NCBI GenBank assembly: GCA_030651575.1
Contig: JAUSFB010000044.1
Location: 1 to 64,000 of the forward strand
Source: Phaeospirillum sp.
GTDB taxonomy: Bacteria; Pseudomonadota; Alphaproteobacteria; Rhodospirillales; Magnetospirillaceae
DNA length: 64,000 nt
Direction of reading: 5' to 3'
Numbering within the stretch: the first letter of the stretch is position 1; each line of letters starts with the position of its first letter. The position numbers were made by a program, and so were the translations under genes. The notes beneath the pieces were generated by a model. It was not told the DNA's origin. It searched no databases and was given only the letters and a program-made list of their open reading frames with translations. Below, one piece after another: positions 15,454 to 25,211 of this stretch.

Positions 15454-17998
15454 ACGGGTCGCAAGCGTCCTCGGCCAGGATGACCCGGAGTTCCGGCACG
15501 CAGGAGCCGCAATTGGTGCCGGCCTTCAACAGGGCTCCGATCTCGGCGACGCTGGCCAGCCGATGGTCGCGGATGGCGGTGCGGATCGCCGCCAGACCGA
15601 CCCCGAAGCAGGCGCAGACCGTCTTGTCGCGGCCCCGGTCGCCGCCGGGGGGCGCGCCGGCCACCAGGGTGGCGCGCTCGTCGCCGGCGATGACGGCGCG
15701 GCCGAAGGCGGCGGCCACCCAGTCGGGCGAGAAGTCCGTGGCCCAGCGGAAGATGAACAGCACTCCCTCCAACCGGCCATCCACCAGACGGGCGGCGCGG
15801 AAATGCCCCCGCGTCGGGTCGAGGAACTCGATCCATTCACCGCCTTCGCCCAGCCAGTCCCGCGCGATCACCGGCCAGTCCTGACCGTTCTCGCCGGCTA
15901 GCCGCCAGACCGAATGGGACTGGCCCGCCGCCCGCGACCAATAGATGTCGCGCGGCAGCTCCACCGGCTGGCGACTTAGCATGACGCCGTGCCAGCCGGC
16001 GACGAAGGGTTCCACCATCACCGGTGCATGCTTCATCTCGGGCTGGCCCGAGATCGGGTCGACGGCAGCGTCGATCAGGGTGCCGACCACCGCCTCCGAG
16101 GCGACCCGGTCGGTCCAATGGATGGGGGCGAACACCTCGCCGAGGCGCTGCCCGCCGCTGACCGCGACCCGCAGCAGCGTCGAGGCGCGCCGGCCGCTGA
16201 CCCGTGCCAGGCCGTTATCGGTCAGGCCGAAGCGGATGGCGTCGGCGGGATGAACCGACAGGGTCGGCTCCGGCGCATGGGCCGCCAGCAGCGGAGAGCG
16301 GCCGGTGCGGGTCATGGTGTGCCACTGATCGCGCGACCGCCCGGTATTGAGCGCCAGCGGAAATGCCAGATCGGTCAGGGCGACCGGCGGGCGCGGCTCG
16401 ACCGCGATCTGACGGGCCTTACCGTCGGGGTGATAGAAACGGCCGTCGCCGAACAGCCGGGCCGTCCCGGTTCCACCCTCTGGCACCGGCCATTGAATCG
16501 GTGCCAGGGTCTCGTAATCCACATCCACCAGCCCACCCAGGTCCAGGTCGCGCGCGCCGCCGTTCTCGAAGGCGGTGAGGCGGCAATGCTCGGCGAAGAT
16601 CCCGCCCGGCCCGCCATGGGCGAAGGCGTCGCCAAAGCCCAGCCGCGTCGCCACCTGGGAGATGATCCACCAATCGGCCCTGGCTTCGCCGGGGGGCGGC
16701 AGGAACGGCCGTTGGCGCGAGATGCGGCGTTCGGAGTTGGTGACGGTGCCGTCCTTCTCGCCCCAGGCCAGGGCCGGCAGCCGCATATGCGCCAGCCGCG
16801 TGGTGTCGGTGTCGGCCTCGCAATCGGACACCACCACGAAGGGGCAGGCCGCCATGGCGGCGCGCACCAGATCGGCCTCGGGCAGGCTGACCGCCGGATT
16901 GGTCGCCATCACCCACAGCGCCTTGATTTTGCCATCGGCGACGGCGCGGAACAGATCCACCGCCTTCAAGCCCGGCTTGGCCGCCATGTTCGGCGATCCC
17001 CAGAACCGCCCGACCCGGTCGATGGCGGCGGCGTCGAAGCCCATATGGGCCGCCAGCATATTGGCCAGCCCGCCAACCTCGCGGCCGCCCATGGCGTTGG
17101 GCTGGCCGGTCAGCGAGAACGGCCCCATGCCCGGCCGACCGATGCGTCCGGTCTCCAGATGGCAGTTGATGATGGCGTCGACCTTGTCGGTGCCCGACGA
17201 GGACTGGTTGATCCCCTGCGACCACAGGGTCACCACCTTTTCGGTCTCGGCGAACCACGAGAAGAAGGTCACCACCTGCTCCAGCGGCAGGCCGCATTCG
17301 ACCTCGGCCTCCTCGCCCTTGAGATAGGCCAGCAACCCGTTGAACAGCACCGAATCCGCGCCGGGGCGGATCGCCAGATGCAGATCGGCGCATTCGGCGG
17401 TGGCAGTGCGGCGCGGATCGATCACCACGATGCGCAATTGGGGACGGCGGGTCTTTTCCGCCAGTAGCCGCTGAAACACCACCGGGTGACACCAGGCGGC
17501 GTTGGAGCCGACCAGCACCACCAGATCGGCCAGCTCGATATCCTGATAGCAGCCGGGCACGGTGTCCGAGCCGAAGGCGCGCATATGGCCGGCCACGGTG
17601 GACGACATGCACAGGCGTGAGTTGGTGTCGATATTGGCCGAGCCGATGAAGCCCTTCATCAGCTTGTTGGCGACGTAATAGTCCTCGGTCAGCAACTGGC
17701 CCGAGACATAGAACGCCACCGAATCCGGGCCATGCTCGGCGATGGCCGAAGCGAAGCGATCGGCCACGGTGTCCAGCGCCAGCTCCCAATCGACCCGCTC
17801 GCCCGCGATTTCGGGGTACAGCAGACGCCCGTCCAGACCGATGGTCTCGGCCAGGGCGGCCCCCTTGACGCAAAGCCGCCCGAAATTGGCCGGATGATCG
17901 GGATCACCCTTCACCACCCAGCCGGTTTTGCCCGGTTCGGCGATGACGCCGCAACCGACGCCGCAATATGGGCAGGTGGAGCGGATGATCTCAGCCAT
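15416..17998 (-). CDS. nasA: Assimilatory nitrate reductase catalytic subunit
   Basis: 860 residues. The N-terminus has the 4Fe-4S motif CPYCGVGC (C9, C12, C16) and a fourth Cys in FGRLCVKG. The molybdopterin-binding oxidoreductase core follows (SNAAWCHPVVFQRL; GRIGRPGMGPFSLTGQPNAMGGREVGG), then an MGD-binding domain. A C-terminal BFD-like [2Fe-2S] domain (about 790-845) carries CACFGVG and NCGSC, as in Klebsiella-type NasA. There is no signal peptide: it is the cytoplasmic enzyme reducing nitrate to nitrite for assimilation. It overlaps nirD by 8 bp. No NADH-dehydrogenase partner subunit is encoded here, so the electron donor is unclear. The 3' end overlaps the convergent lipoprotein gene. 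Confidence 0.95.
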   Translation of the reverse strand: MAEIIRSTCPYCGVGCGVIAEPGKTGWVVKGDPDHPANFGRLCVKGAALAETIGLDGRLLYPEIAGERVDWELALDTVADRFASAIAEHGPDSVAFYVSGQLLTEDYYVANKLMKGFIGSANIDTNSRLCMSSTVAGHMRAFGSDTVPGCYQDIELADLVVLVGSNAAWCHPVVFQRLLAEKTRRPQLRIVVIDPRRTATAECADLHLAIRPGADSVLFNGLLAYLKGEEAEVECGLPLEQVVTFFSWFAETEKVVTLWSQGINQSSSGTDKVDAIINCHLETGRIGRPGMGPFSLTGQPNAMGGREVGGLANMLAAHMGFDAAAIDRVGRFWGSPNMAAKPGLKAVDLFRAVADGKIKALWVMATNPAVSLPEADLVRAAMAACPFVVVSDCEADTDTTRLAHMRLPALAWGEKDGTVTNSERRISRQRPFLPPPGEARADWWIISQVATRLGFGDAFAHGGPGGIFAEHCRLTAFENGGARDLDLGGLVDVDYETLAPIQWPVPEGGTGTARLFGDGRFYHPDGKARQIAVEPRPPVALTDLAFPLALNTGRSRDQWHTMTRTGRSPLLAAHAPEPTLSVHPADAIRFGLTDNGLARVSGRRASTLLRVAVSGGQRLGEVFAPIHWTDRVASEAVVGTLIDAAVDPISGQPEMKHAPVMVEPFVAGWHGVMLSRQPVELPRDIYWSRAAGQSHSVWRLAGENGQDWPVIARDWLGEGGEWIEFLDPTRGHFRAARLVDGRLEGVLFIFRWATDFSPDWVAAAFGRAVIAGDERATLVAGAPPGGDRGRDKTVCACFGVGLAAIRTAIRDHRLASVAEIGALLKAGTNCGSCVPELRVILAEDACDPSTSPSRSSPCRP

Positions 17999-18332
17999 GG
18001 GCCACCTTCAGCCCGGCCTTGAGTTCCAGCCAGATCTCGCCCTCGACCAGCTTGACCGGCACCGGGCGGGTGCAGCCCTCGTCGGGGGCGGTGGCCTCGC
18101 CGGTCGCCAGATCGATGGTCCAGCTGTGCAGCGGGCAAACCACCACCTTGCCGGACACGATGCCTTCCGACAGCGGCCCGCCCTTGTGGGGGCATCTGTT
18201 GAAGATGGCGAAGACCTCGTCCCCGCTGGTGCGAAATACCGCCACCTGACCTTGGGCGGTCTCGACGGTGCGGGCGCCCAGGCGGGGAATATCGGACAGG
18301 GTTCCGACCTTGATCCAGTCCAGCATGATCAT
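17991..18332 (-). CDS. nirD: Nitrite reductase small subunit (Rieske-type)
   Basis: 113 residues containing a Rieske [2Fe-2S]-like fold with CPHKGGPL (C47, H49) and CPLHSW (C66, H69). In many NirD proteins these ligands are missing, so their retention here suggests it may bind a cluster. It partners NirB in cytoplasmic NAD(P)H-dependent reduction of nitrite to ammonium. ATG at 18332 overlaps the nirB stop (ATGA); a second ATG at 18326 is possible. The 3' end overlaps the nasA start by 8 bp. Confidence 0.93.
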   Translation of the reverse strand: MIMLDWIKVGTLSDIPRLGARTVETAQGQVAVFRTSGDEVFAIFNRCPHKGGPLSEGIVSGKVVVCPLHSWTIDLATGEATAPDEGCTRPVPVKLVEGEIWLELKAGLKVAHG

Positions 18333-20773
18333 TCCACCTCGGCCAGGGATTGAAACTCGTAGGCTTCGACGCCCAGGACCCGCTCGGCCCAGGGGTCGAT
18401 CTGCGCGTATTTCTGCGAATAAACGAAGCGGGAGAAAGCGGCGCGGCGTCCGGCCTCATCCCCGACCACCCGCTTCTTGATGTAGTCCATGCCGACCCGC
18501 TCGACCCATGGCGCGGTGCGCTCCAGATAGCGGGCCTCCTCGCGATAAATCTGGAGGAAAGCTCCGGCATATTCCAGCACCTCATCCTCGCTGGCGACCC
18601 GGCACAGGGGATCGGTGCCGCGCAGCTCGATGCCGCCATTGCCGCCGACCACGAGGTCATAGCCGGCCTCGACGCAGATCACGCCCAGATCCTTGATGGT
18701 GGCCTCGGCGCAGTTGCGCGGGCAGCCCGACACCGCCAGCTTGAACTTGTGCGGCGTCCAGGTGCCCCACATCAGCTTTTCCAGCTTGATGCCAAGCCCG
18801 GTGGAGTCCTGGGTGCCAAAGCGGCACCACTCCGAGCCGACGCAGGTCTTGACCGTGCGCAGGCCCTTGGCATAGGCGTGGCCCGAGACCATGCCGGCCT
18901 TGTTGAGGTCGGCCCAGACGGCGGGCAGCTGGTCCTTTCTGACCCCCAGCAGGTCGATGCGCTGACCGCCGGTGACCTTGACGGTGGGAATTTGGAACTT
19001 GTCGGCGACGTCGGCGATGGCGCGCAGTTCGGCCGGCGTGGTGACGCCGCCCCACATGCGCGGCACCACCGAATAGGTGCCGTCCTTTTGGATATTGGCG
19101 TGGACCCGCTCGTTGATGAAGCGGCTTTGGCTGTCGTCCACATACTCGGCCGGCCAGGCGCAGAGCAGGTAGTAATTCAACGCCGGCCGGCACTTGGCGC
19201 AGCCGTCGGGCGTCCGCCAGGCCAGCGCCTTGCGCACCGCGGTCATGGATTTCAGCTCCTGGGCGACGATGACGCGGCGCACCTCGTCATGGGGCAGATC
19301 GGTGCAGCCGCACATGCCGGCGGCCTTGGCCTCCACCGCTTCGCCGGTCACATGGGACAAGATGGCCTGGACCACCGCCGAGCACTGGCCGCAGGACGAA
19401 CCGGCCTTGGTATGGGCCTTGACCTCGTCCAGCGAGGTCAGTCCCTTCTCGCAGATGGCCTTGACGATGGTGCCCTTGGAAACGCCGTTGCAGCCGCAGA
19501 CCTGGGTGTCGTCGGACATGGCCGCCACATCGACGCCCTTGCCCTTGGCGGACACGTCGGCATAGGCTTGGCCGAAGATCATGCGGTCGCGCATGGCGGC
19601 GACGTCGGCCTTTTCCCGCAGCATCTGGAAATACCAGGCGCCGTCGGCCACGTCGCCATACATCACCGCGCCCACCACCTTGTCGGCGCGCAGCACCAGT
19701 TTCTTATAGATGCCCTTGGCGGAGTCGCGGTAGATCAGTTCCTCGTCGCCCTCGTCCACCGCCGTCAACTGACCGACCGAGAACACGTCGATGCCGGTGA
19801 TCTTCAACCGGGTCGATAGCGGCGGCGTCTGGTAATTGGCGTCGTCGCGCCCGGCAAGGCGCGAGGCGCAGACCTTGGCCTGCTCCCAGATGGGGGCCAC
19901 CAGCCCGAACACCTGCCCGCGATGCTCGACGCATTCGCCGACCGCATAGATGGCGGGATCGGAACAGCACATGTCGTCGCCGACCTCGATGCCGCGATTG
20001 ATGTCGAGCCCGGCGCCCTTGGCCAGATCGATATTGGGGCGGATGCCGATGGCCACCACCACCAGATCGGCCGGCACCTCGCGGCCATCGGTCAGCTTCA
20101 GCCCCTCGGCCCGGTCCAGGCCCATGATCTCCTCGGTCTGGGCGCCGGTGAAGAAGTGCAGGCCGCGCTCGGTCAGATCCTTTTGCAGCAGGTGACCGGC
20201 CTCGACGTCCAGCTGGCGTTCCATCAGGGTCGGCATCAGGTGAACCAGTGCCACCGGCATGCCGCGCCGGCGCAGGCCCCAGGCGGCCTCCAGGCCCAGC
20301 AAGCCGCCGCCGATCACCACGGCGCGCTGCTTTTGTTCGGCCGCCGCCAGCATCTTCTCCACATCGGCGATATCGCGAAAGGCGACCACGCCGGGTAGTT
20401 CCAGCCCCGGCAGCGGCGGCATCAGCGGCTTGGAGCCGGTGGCCAGCAGCAGGCGGTCATAGGGCACGACCAGACCGGACAGCGAGGTCACCGTCTTGGC
20501 CGCCCGATCGATGGCGACCACCGGATCGCCGGTGTGCAAGGCGATGCCGTTCTCGGCGTACCAGACGCGGGGGTTGATGATGATGTCATCCACCTCCTTC
20601 TCGCCCGCCAGCACCGAGGACAGCATGATGCGGTTGTAGTTGGGGTGGGGCTCGGCGCCGAACACGGTGATGTCGAAGCGGGCCGGCGCGATGGCCAGCA
20701 ACTCCTCGACGGTGCGCATGCCGGCCATGCCGTTGCCGATGACGACCAGTTTCTGGCGGAGAGCTGCGTTCAT
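18329..20773 (-). CDS. nirB: Assimilatory nitrite reductase large subunit
   Basis: 814 residues. In order: an FAD/NAD(P)H-dependent oxidoreductase domain (LVVIGNGMAGMRTVEELL at the start, VIGGGLLGLEAAWGLRRRG for the second nucleotide site); two BFD-like [2Fe-2S] domains (CGCNG with CGQC, and CGCTD with CAKC); and a siroheme/4Fe-4S domain with CVGSEWCRFG and SGCPRNC. It reduces nitrite to ammonium with six electrons. ATG at 20773 begins one base after the upstream ABC ATPase stop; the open frame further upstream is only the antisense-like shadow of that gene. It is followed by nirD with an ATGA overlap. Confidence 0.96.
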   Translation of the reverse strand: MNAALRQKLVVIGNGMAGMRTVEELLAIAPARFDITVFGAEPHPNYNRIMLSSVLAGEKEVDDIIINPRVWYAENGIALHTGDPVVAIDRAAKTVTSLSGLVVPYDRLLLATGSKPLMPPLPGLELPGVVAFRDIADVEKMLAAAEQKQRAVVIGGGLLGLEAAWGLRRRGMPVALVHLMPTLMERQLDVEAGHLLQKDLTERGLHFFTGAQTEEIMGLDRAEGLKLTDGREVPADLVVVAIGIRPNIDLAKGAGLDINRGIEVGDDMCCSDPAIYAVGECVEHRGQVFGLVAPIWEQAKVCASRLAGRDDANYQTPPLSTRLKITGIDVFSVGQLTAVDEGDEELIYRDSAKGIYKKLVLRADKVVGAVMYGDVADGAWYFQMLREKADVAAMRDRMIFGQAYADVSAKGKGVDVAAMSDDTQVCGCNGVSKGTIVKAICEKGLTSLDEVKAHTKAGSSCGQCSAVVQAILSHVTGEAVEAKAAGMCGCTDLPHDEVRRVIVAQELKSMTAVRKALAWRTPDGCAKCRPALNYYLLCAWPAEYVDDSQSRFINERVHANIQKDGTYSVVPRMWGGVTTPAELRAIADVADKFQIPTVKVTGGQRIDLLGVRKDQLPAVWADLNKAGMVSGHAYAKGLRTVKTCVGSEWCRFGTQDSTGLGIKLEKLMWGTWTPHKFKLAVSGCPRNCAEATIKDLGVICVEAGYDLVVGGNGGIELRGTDPLCRVASEDEVLEYAGAFLQIYREEARYLERTAPWVERVGMDYIKKRVVGDEAGRRAAFSRFVYSQKYAQIDPWAERVLGVEAYEFQSLAEVE

Positions 20774-20774
20774 G

Positions 20775-22445
20775 TCAGGACACCTTCTTGGCATGGGCGC
20801 CGGTTTCGTACTCGTCGAGGAAGTCGAGCACTTCGGCGCGGTATTCGTAATAACGGGGATGATCCAGCAGGGCGCGGCGGGTGCGCGGCCGCGGAATGTC
20901 CACATGCAGCACCTTGCCGATACGGGCATTGGGACCGTTGGTCATCATCACCACCCGGTCGGCCATCAAGATGGCCTCGTCCACATCGTGGGTGACGCAG
21001 ATGGCGGTGACCTGGGTCCTGGCCCAGACCTCCATCAGCACCTCCTGCAACTCCCAACGGGTCAGCGAGTCCAGCATGCCGAACGGCTCGTCCAGCAGCA
21101 GAAGCTTGGGCGACAGGGCGAAGGCCCGCGCGATGCCGACCCGCTGGCGCATGCCGTTGGACATCTCGGACGCCTTCTTGCCCATGTCGTCGCCCAGGCC
21201 GACCCGCTCCAGATAGTAGGAGACGATGTCCAGCCGCTCGGCCGGGCTGGCATGGGGATAGACCCGATCCACCCCCAGGGCCACGTTCTGAAGCGCGGTC
21301 AGCCAGGGAAACAGCGAGGGGGCCTGGAACACCACGGCGCGGTCGGGGCCGGCATCGGTGACTTCGCGCCCGTCGAGGATGACGCCGCCCTCGGACACTT
21401 CGGTCAGCCCGGCCGTCATGGTCAGTACGGTGGACTTGCCGCAGCCGGAATGGCCGATCAGGGAAATGAACTCGCCCCGGTGCATCTTGAGGTCGAAGCC
21501 GTCGACCACCGTCAACGGACCCTTGGGAGTGGGGAAGATCTTCTTGACCTGGGAGAACTCCACATAACGGTCGGGATTATTGACCCGGCCGGCCTCGCGA
21601 TAGGCCTTGGGCGGGCCGTTCAGGGTGACGGGAGCCACATCCGGCAGGTGGCGGGCCTCGCCGCCCTCCACATTCCGCTCGACCCCCACCGCCATCAGGT
21701 ATTCGGTGATCCCGGCGCGCAGGCGCTTGAAATCGGGATCGTGGTTGACGGCGGAGCGGTCGCGCGGCCGGGGCAAGTTGACCTTGAAGGCCGGCCCCAG
21801 CGTCGCCCCTGGTCCGGGATTGAGCGGGATGATGCGATCGGCCAGCAGCAAGGCCTCGTCTACATCGTTGGTGATGAGAACGACGGTCTTCTTCTCCTGG
21901 CCCCAGATGGCTTCGATCTCGTCTTGCAACTTGGCCCTGGTCAGGGCGTCCAGCGCCGAGAGCGGCTCGTCCAGCAGCAAGATGTCGGGGCTCATGGCCA
22001 GGGCGCGCGCCACCGCGACCCGCTGGCGCATGCCGCCGGACAGCTCGGCCGGGCGGCGGTCGATGGCGTGGGACAGGCCGACCATGCCGATATATTTGGC
22101 GACCTTTGCGGCCCGCTCGGCCTTGGGCGCACCGGCCATGGTGGCGTCCACCGCCAGGGCGACATTGCCCTCCACCGTCAGCCACGGCATCAGCGAGTAG
22201 CTTTGAAACACCACGCCGCGATCGGCGCCGGGACCTTCGACCGTCTTGCCGCGCAGGCTGACCTGCCCGCTATCGGGCTTGGTCAGCCCCGCCATCAGCG
22301 AGACCAGGGTGGTCTTGCCCGACCCGGAGAAGCCGAGGATGGCGATGAACTCCCCCTCTTCGATGGCGAGGTTGATATCGCGCAGGACCTCGGTCCGGCC
22401 ATAGGCCTTGCTGACGCCCTTGAGTTCGAGGATCGGCATGATCAA
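20775..22445 (-). CDS. nrtCD: Nitrate ABC transporter ATP-binding protein, two fused NBDs
   Basis: 556 residues comprising two complete ABC ATPase domains in one chain. The first has Walker [10 protein letters not shown] (about 38-46), signature LSGGMRQRV and Walker B ILLLDEP. The second has Walker [10 protein letters not shown] (about 325), signature MSNGMRQRV and LLLLDEP. A linker of about 50 residues connects them. Cyanobacterial nitrate transporters use separate NrtC and NrtD proteins, whereas here both ATPases are fused and neither half carries the NrtA-like regulatory domain of NrtC. ATG at 22445 has AAAGGG 8 bp upstream; ATG at 22439 is alternative. It works with NrtA and NrtB to import nitrate. 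Confidence 0.9.
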   Translation of the reverse strand: MIMPILELKGVSKAYGRTEVLRDINLAIEEGEFIAILGFSGSGKTTLVSLMAGLTKPDSGQVSLRGKTVEGPGADRGVVFQSYSLMPWLTVEGNVALAVDATMAGAPKAERAAKVAKYIGMVGLSHAIDRRPAELSGGMRQRVAVARALAMSPDILLLDEPLSALDALTRAKLQDEIEAIWGQEKKTVVLITNDVDEALLLADRIIPLNPGPGATLGPAFKVNLPRPRDRSAVNHDPDFKRLRAGITEYLMAVGVERNVEGGEARHLPDVAPVTLNGPPKAYREAGRVNNPDRYVEFSQVKKIFPTPKGPLTVVDGFDLKMHRGEFISLIGHSGCGKSTVLTMTAGLTEVSEGGVILDGREVTDAGPDRAVVFQAPSLFPWLTALQNVALGVDRVYPHASPAERLDIVSYYLERVGLGDDMGKKASEMSNGMRQRVGIARAFALSPKLLLLDEPFGMLDSLTRWELQEVLMEVWARTQVTAICVTHDVDEAILMADRVVMMTNGPNARIGKVLHVDIPRPRTRRALLDHPRYYEYRAEVLDFLDEYETGAHAKKVS

Positions 22446-22454
22446 AGCCCTTTC

Positions 22455-23534
22455 TCAGCGGGTGGCTTCGTGGGAGAACATGGCCTGCAACGCCATCATC
22501 ACCCGGTCGAGCAGGAAGCCGATCAGGCCGATGGTGATGACGGCGACCATGATCTTGGCCAGCGACTGCGACGAGCCGTTCTGGAACTCGTCCCACACGA
22601 ACTTGCCGAGGCCGGGGTTCTGGGCCAGCATTTCGGCGGCGATCAGCACCATCCAGCCCACGCCCAGCGACAGCCGCATCCCGGTGAAGATGAAGGGCAG
22701 CGACGACGGCAGCACCAGCTTGCGGATGGTGGTGGTCATGGGCAGGTTCAGCACCCGGCCCACATTCATCAGATCCTTGTCGATGGAAGCGACGCCGATG
22801 GCGGTGTTGATCAGGGTCGTCCACAGCGAGCACAAGGTCACCGTGATGGCCGAGTTGACGAAGGCCTTCTCGAACATGGGGTCGGGCGAGACATAGGTGG
22901 CCGATACCACCATGGTGACGATGGGCAGCCAGGCCAGCGGCGACACCGGCTTGAAGATCTGGATCAAGGGGTTCAGCGCCGAGTTGATCACCTTGGACAG
23001 GCCGCACATGACGCCCAGCGGCACCGCGATCAGGGTCGCCAGCACAAAACCCATGAACACGGTTTCCAGGCTGGTGGCGATCTGGTCGAAATAGGTGGGC
23101 TTGCCGGTGAACTTGCGGATCTTGACCTCGCCGCCATCGGCCTTGGCCTCGGCGTTGCGCTTGGCCTGGCGCTCGTTGAACGCCGCCTCCTTGGCGCGCT
23201 CGGCGCGATGATCGGCGATCAGATTGTCGACCTGGGCCCAGACCTCCACCGGTCCGGGAACCGCCCCCAGCGACGTGTGGACCTTGGGGGCCAGGATGCC
23301 CCAGGCGACGAGGAACAGACAGATGGCCGCCATCGGGATGCCCAGCTGACGCCAGAGTTCGGCCAATTGCTGGCGGGGGTTGCTGCCCGCCGCCAGCTTG
23401 CCCAGCGGCACCACCCAGCCGAAGCCGGCGACGGTCAGGATGGCCCCGGCCCGGTTCAGCGCGTAGCCGAGAGAGATGGCGGGCTTCTTGGGGGCCTTGG
23501 CCGAAGCGCCGGCGATCTGGGTGATGCTGCTCAT
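22455..23534 (-). CDS. nrtB: Nitrate ABC transporter permease
   Basis: 359 residues with about six to seven hydrophobic segments and the BPD-type EAA loop near the C-terminal half (GVASIDKDLMNVGRVLNLP). An extended N-terminal part includes a cytoplasmic or periplasmic insertion rich in Glu, Arg and Lys (about 100-150). It forms the inner-membrane channel for nitrate. ATG at 23534 follows GAGGACA; an in-frame GTG seven codons upstream overlaps the end of nrtA and is less likely. It is second in the nitrate operon, 24 bp from nrtA and 9 bp from nrtCD. Confidence 0.9.
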   Translation of the reverse strand: MSSITQIAGASAKAPKKPAISLGYALNRAGAILTVAGFGWVVPLGKLAAGSNPRQQLAELWRQLGIPMAAICLFLVAWGILAPKVHTSLGAVPGPVEVWAQVDNLIADHRAERAKEAAFNERQAKRNAEAKADGGEVKIRKFTGKPTYFDQIATSLETVFMGFVLATLIAVPLGVMCGLSKVINSALNPLIQIFKPVSPLAWLPIVTMVVSATYVSPDPMFEKAFVNSAITVTLCSLWTTLINTAIGVASIDKDLMNVGRVLNLPMTTTIRKLVLPSSLPFIFTGMRLSLGVGWMVLIAAEMLAQNPGLGKFVWDEFQNGSSQSLAKIMVAVITIGLIGFLLDRVMMALQAMFSHEATR

Positions 23535-23558
23535 GATCTGTCCTCGCTTGGTCACGCG

Positions 23559-24986
23559 TTAGTTTCCGACGACCTTGTTGCTCTCGACCTTCTGGCCGCC
23601 CTTGAGGCCGATGGAGAGGCTTTTCAGGTAGTCGTTGGGCTTCTTGCCGTCATAGCTGACGCCATCGATGAAATCGGCGGTGGGGGCGTGGAAGCCGTCG
23701 CTGTCCCAGGGAAAGTCGGCCTTGGCCACCTTGCCTTCATCCAGCAGCGCCTTGGCCGCCTTCAGGTAGATGTCGGGGCGATAGACGCTCTTGGCGGTTT
23801 CCAGGTACCACGAGTCGGTCTTGGCCTCGGCGATCTGGCCCCAGCGGCGCATCTGCGACAGGTACCAGATGGCGTCCGAGTAAAAGGGGTAGGTGGCGAA
23901 GTAGCGGTAGAACACGTTGAAATCCGCCACCGGCCGCTTGTCGCCTTTCTCGTATTCGAAGGTTCCGGTCATGGAATTGGCGATCACCTTGGCGTCGGCG
24001 CCGACATATTCGGGTTTGGCCAGGATCTTCACTGCCTCGTCGCGATTGGCGTTGTTGTTCTCGTCCAGCCATTTGCCGGCGCGGATCAGCGCCTTGACCA
24101 TGGCGATATGGGTGTTGGGGTTCTTCTCGGCCCAGGCGTTGGTGACGCCCAGCACCTTTTCTGGGTTGTTCTTCCAGATTTCGTAATCGGTGATCACCGG
24201 CACGCCGATGCCCTTGATCACCGCCTGCTGATTCCACGGCTCGCCGACCGAGTAGCCGGAGATGGTGCCGGCTTCCAGCGTGCTGGGCATCTGGGGCGGC
24301 GGCGTCACCGACAGCAAGGCGTCGGCGCCGATCTGGCCCGAAACATTCTCTGGCGAGTAGAAGCCGGGGTTGACGCCGCCCGCCGCCAGCCAGTAGCGCA
24401 GCTCGTAGTTATGGGTCGAGACCGGAAAGACCATGCCCATGTTGAAGGACTTGCCCTGGGCCTTGAACGCCTCGATCACCTTCTTCAAGGCGTCGGCCTT
24501 GATGGGGTGGAGCACCTTGCCATCCGGTCCCTTGGGCAGGTGGGGCTTCATCAGGCCCCAGACCTCGTTGGACACAGTGATGCCGTTGCCGTTGAGATCC
24601 ATGGAAAAGGCAGTGACGACATGGGCCTTGGTGCCATACCCGATGGTGGCGCCCAACGGCTGACCGGCCAGCATGTGGGCGCCGTCCAGTTCGCCGGAAA
24701 TGACCCGGTCCAGCAGAACCTTCCAGTTGGCTTGGGGCTCCAGGGTGACGAACAGGCCCTCGTCTTCGAAAAAGCCCTTTTCCTTGGCGATAGCGAGCGG
24801 GGCCATGTCGGTCAGCTTGATGAAGCCCAGCTTCAGCTCGTCCTTCTCCAGCTTTTCCTTGGCCTCGACCGGCCAGGACGCCACGGCGGCGACCGAGACC
24901 GCGACCAGCAGGCCAAGCGCCCCCCGACGGCGGAGGCCGGACCAGGAACCACTCATGCCCTCACTCTTGTTGTTCTTCGTCATCAT
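23559..24986 (-). CDS. nrtA: Nitrate ABC transporter substrate-binding protein
   Basis: 475 residues. A twin-arginine-like signal ([20 protein letters not shown]) is followed by the NrtA/SsuA-type periplasmic binding fold: [38 protein letters not shown] and [13 protein letters not shown]. It captures nitrate (possibly nitrite) in the periplasm. Two adjacent ATGs at 24986 and 24983 follow GAGGGAAAG; an upstream in-frame start at 25034 lies within the sigma-54 promoter region and would precede the transcription start. It is the first gene of the nitrate assimilation operon. Confidence 0.93.
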   Translation of the reverse strand: MMTKNNKSEGMSGSWSGLRRRGALGLLVAVSVAAVASWPVEAKEKLEKDELKLGFIKLTDMAPLAIAKEKGFFEDEGLFVTLEPQANWKVLLDRVISGELDGAHMLAGQPLGATIGYGTKAHVVTAFSMDLNGNGITVSNEVWGLMKPHLPKGPDGKVLHPIKADALKKVIEAFKAQGKSFNMGMVFPVSTHNYELRYWLAAGGVNPGFYSPENVSGQIGADALLSVTPPPQMPSTLEAGTISGYSVGEPWNQQAVIKGIGVPVITDYEIWKNNPEKVLGVTNAWAEKNPNTHIAMVKALIRAGKWLDENNNANRDEAVKILAKPEYVGADAKVIANSMTGTFEYEKGDKRPVADFNVFYRYFATYPFYSDAIWYLSQMRRWGQIAEAKTDSWYLETAKSVYRPDIYLKAAKALLDEGKVAKADFPWDSDGFHAPTADFIDGVSYDGKKPNDYLKSLSIGLKGGQKVESNKVVGN

Positions 24987-25018
24987 CTTTCCCTCACGCC
25001 GTTGCAGTGCGGTATGAA

Positions 25019-25033
25019 GCAACTGGCATGCCA
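25019..25033 (-). promoter_or_regulatory. Sigma-54 (-24/-12) promoter of the nitrate assimilation operon
   Basis: Reading leftwards, TGGCAT-N5-TTGC matches the sigma-54 consensus TGGCAC-N5-TTGC with one mismatch; GG and GC have the required 10-bp spacing. Transcription would start near 25007, leaving a leader of about 20 nt with GAGGGA before the nrtA ATG at 24986. RpoN dependence is the known mode of control for nitrate assimilation genes in many proteobacteria. The start site is inferred. Confidence 0.7.
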
Positions 25034-25073
25034 ATCGGCTTGGCCAAGGATTTCCAGGGGGAGTCGCTCATAT

Positions 25074-25132
25074 GGTGCAGATAGTCAGCCTATATAATGT
25101 GCGCTTAATTATTGATGCCTAGTTTATGTGCA
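25074..25132 (-). promoter_or_regulatory. Candidate NtrC-type upstream activating half-sites
   Basis: Three TGCAC/GCGCAC-like half-sites appear in minus orientation at 25128-25132, 25099-25104 and 25074-25079, spaced about 25-28 bp. They lie roughly 70-125 bp upstream of the predicted sigma-54 start, where an enhancer-binding protein would sit. NtrC boxes are TGCAC...GTGCA palindromes; here only half-sites are clear, so the assignment is tentative. Confidence 0.35.
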
Positions 25133-25211
25133 TTTAATGCTGCCGCCGTGACAGCGAAGCCCGATTGAACTAGCCTTGTCACCGGACTTGACCGGGAAGG
25201 ATGCTGCCGCC

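Noticed and set aside
20640-25097. 1485-codon plus-strand open frame across the nitrate operon
   Set aside because: Antisense shadow of nirB, nrtCD, nrtB and nrtA; composition (His/Gly/Asp/Gln-rich) is the usual mirror of high-GC3 genes.
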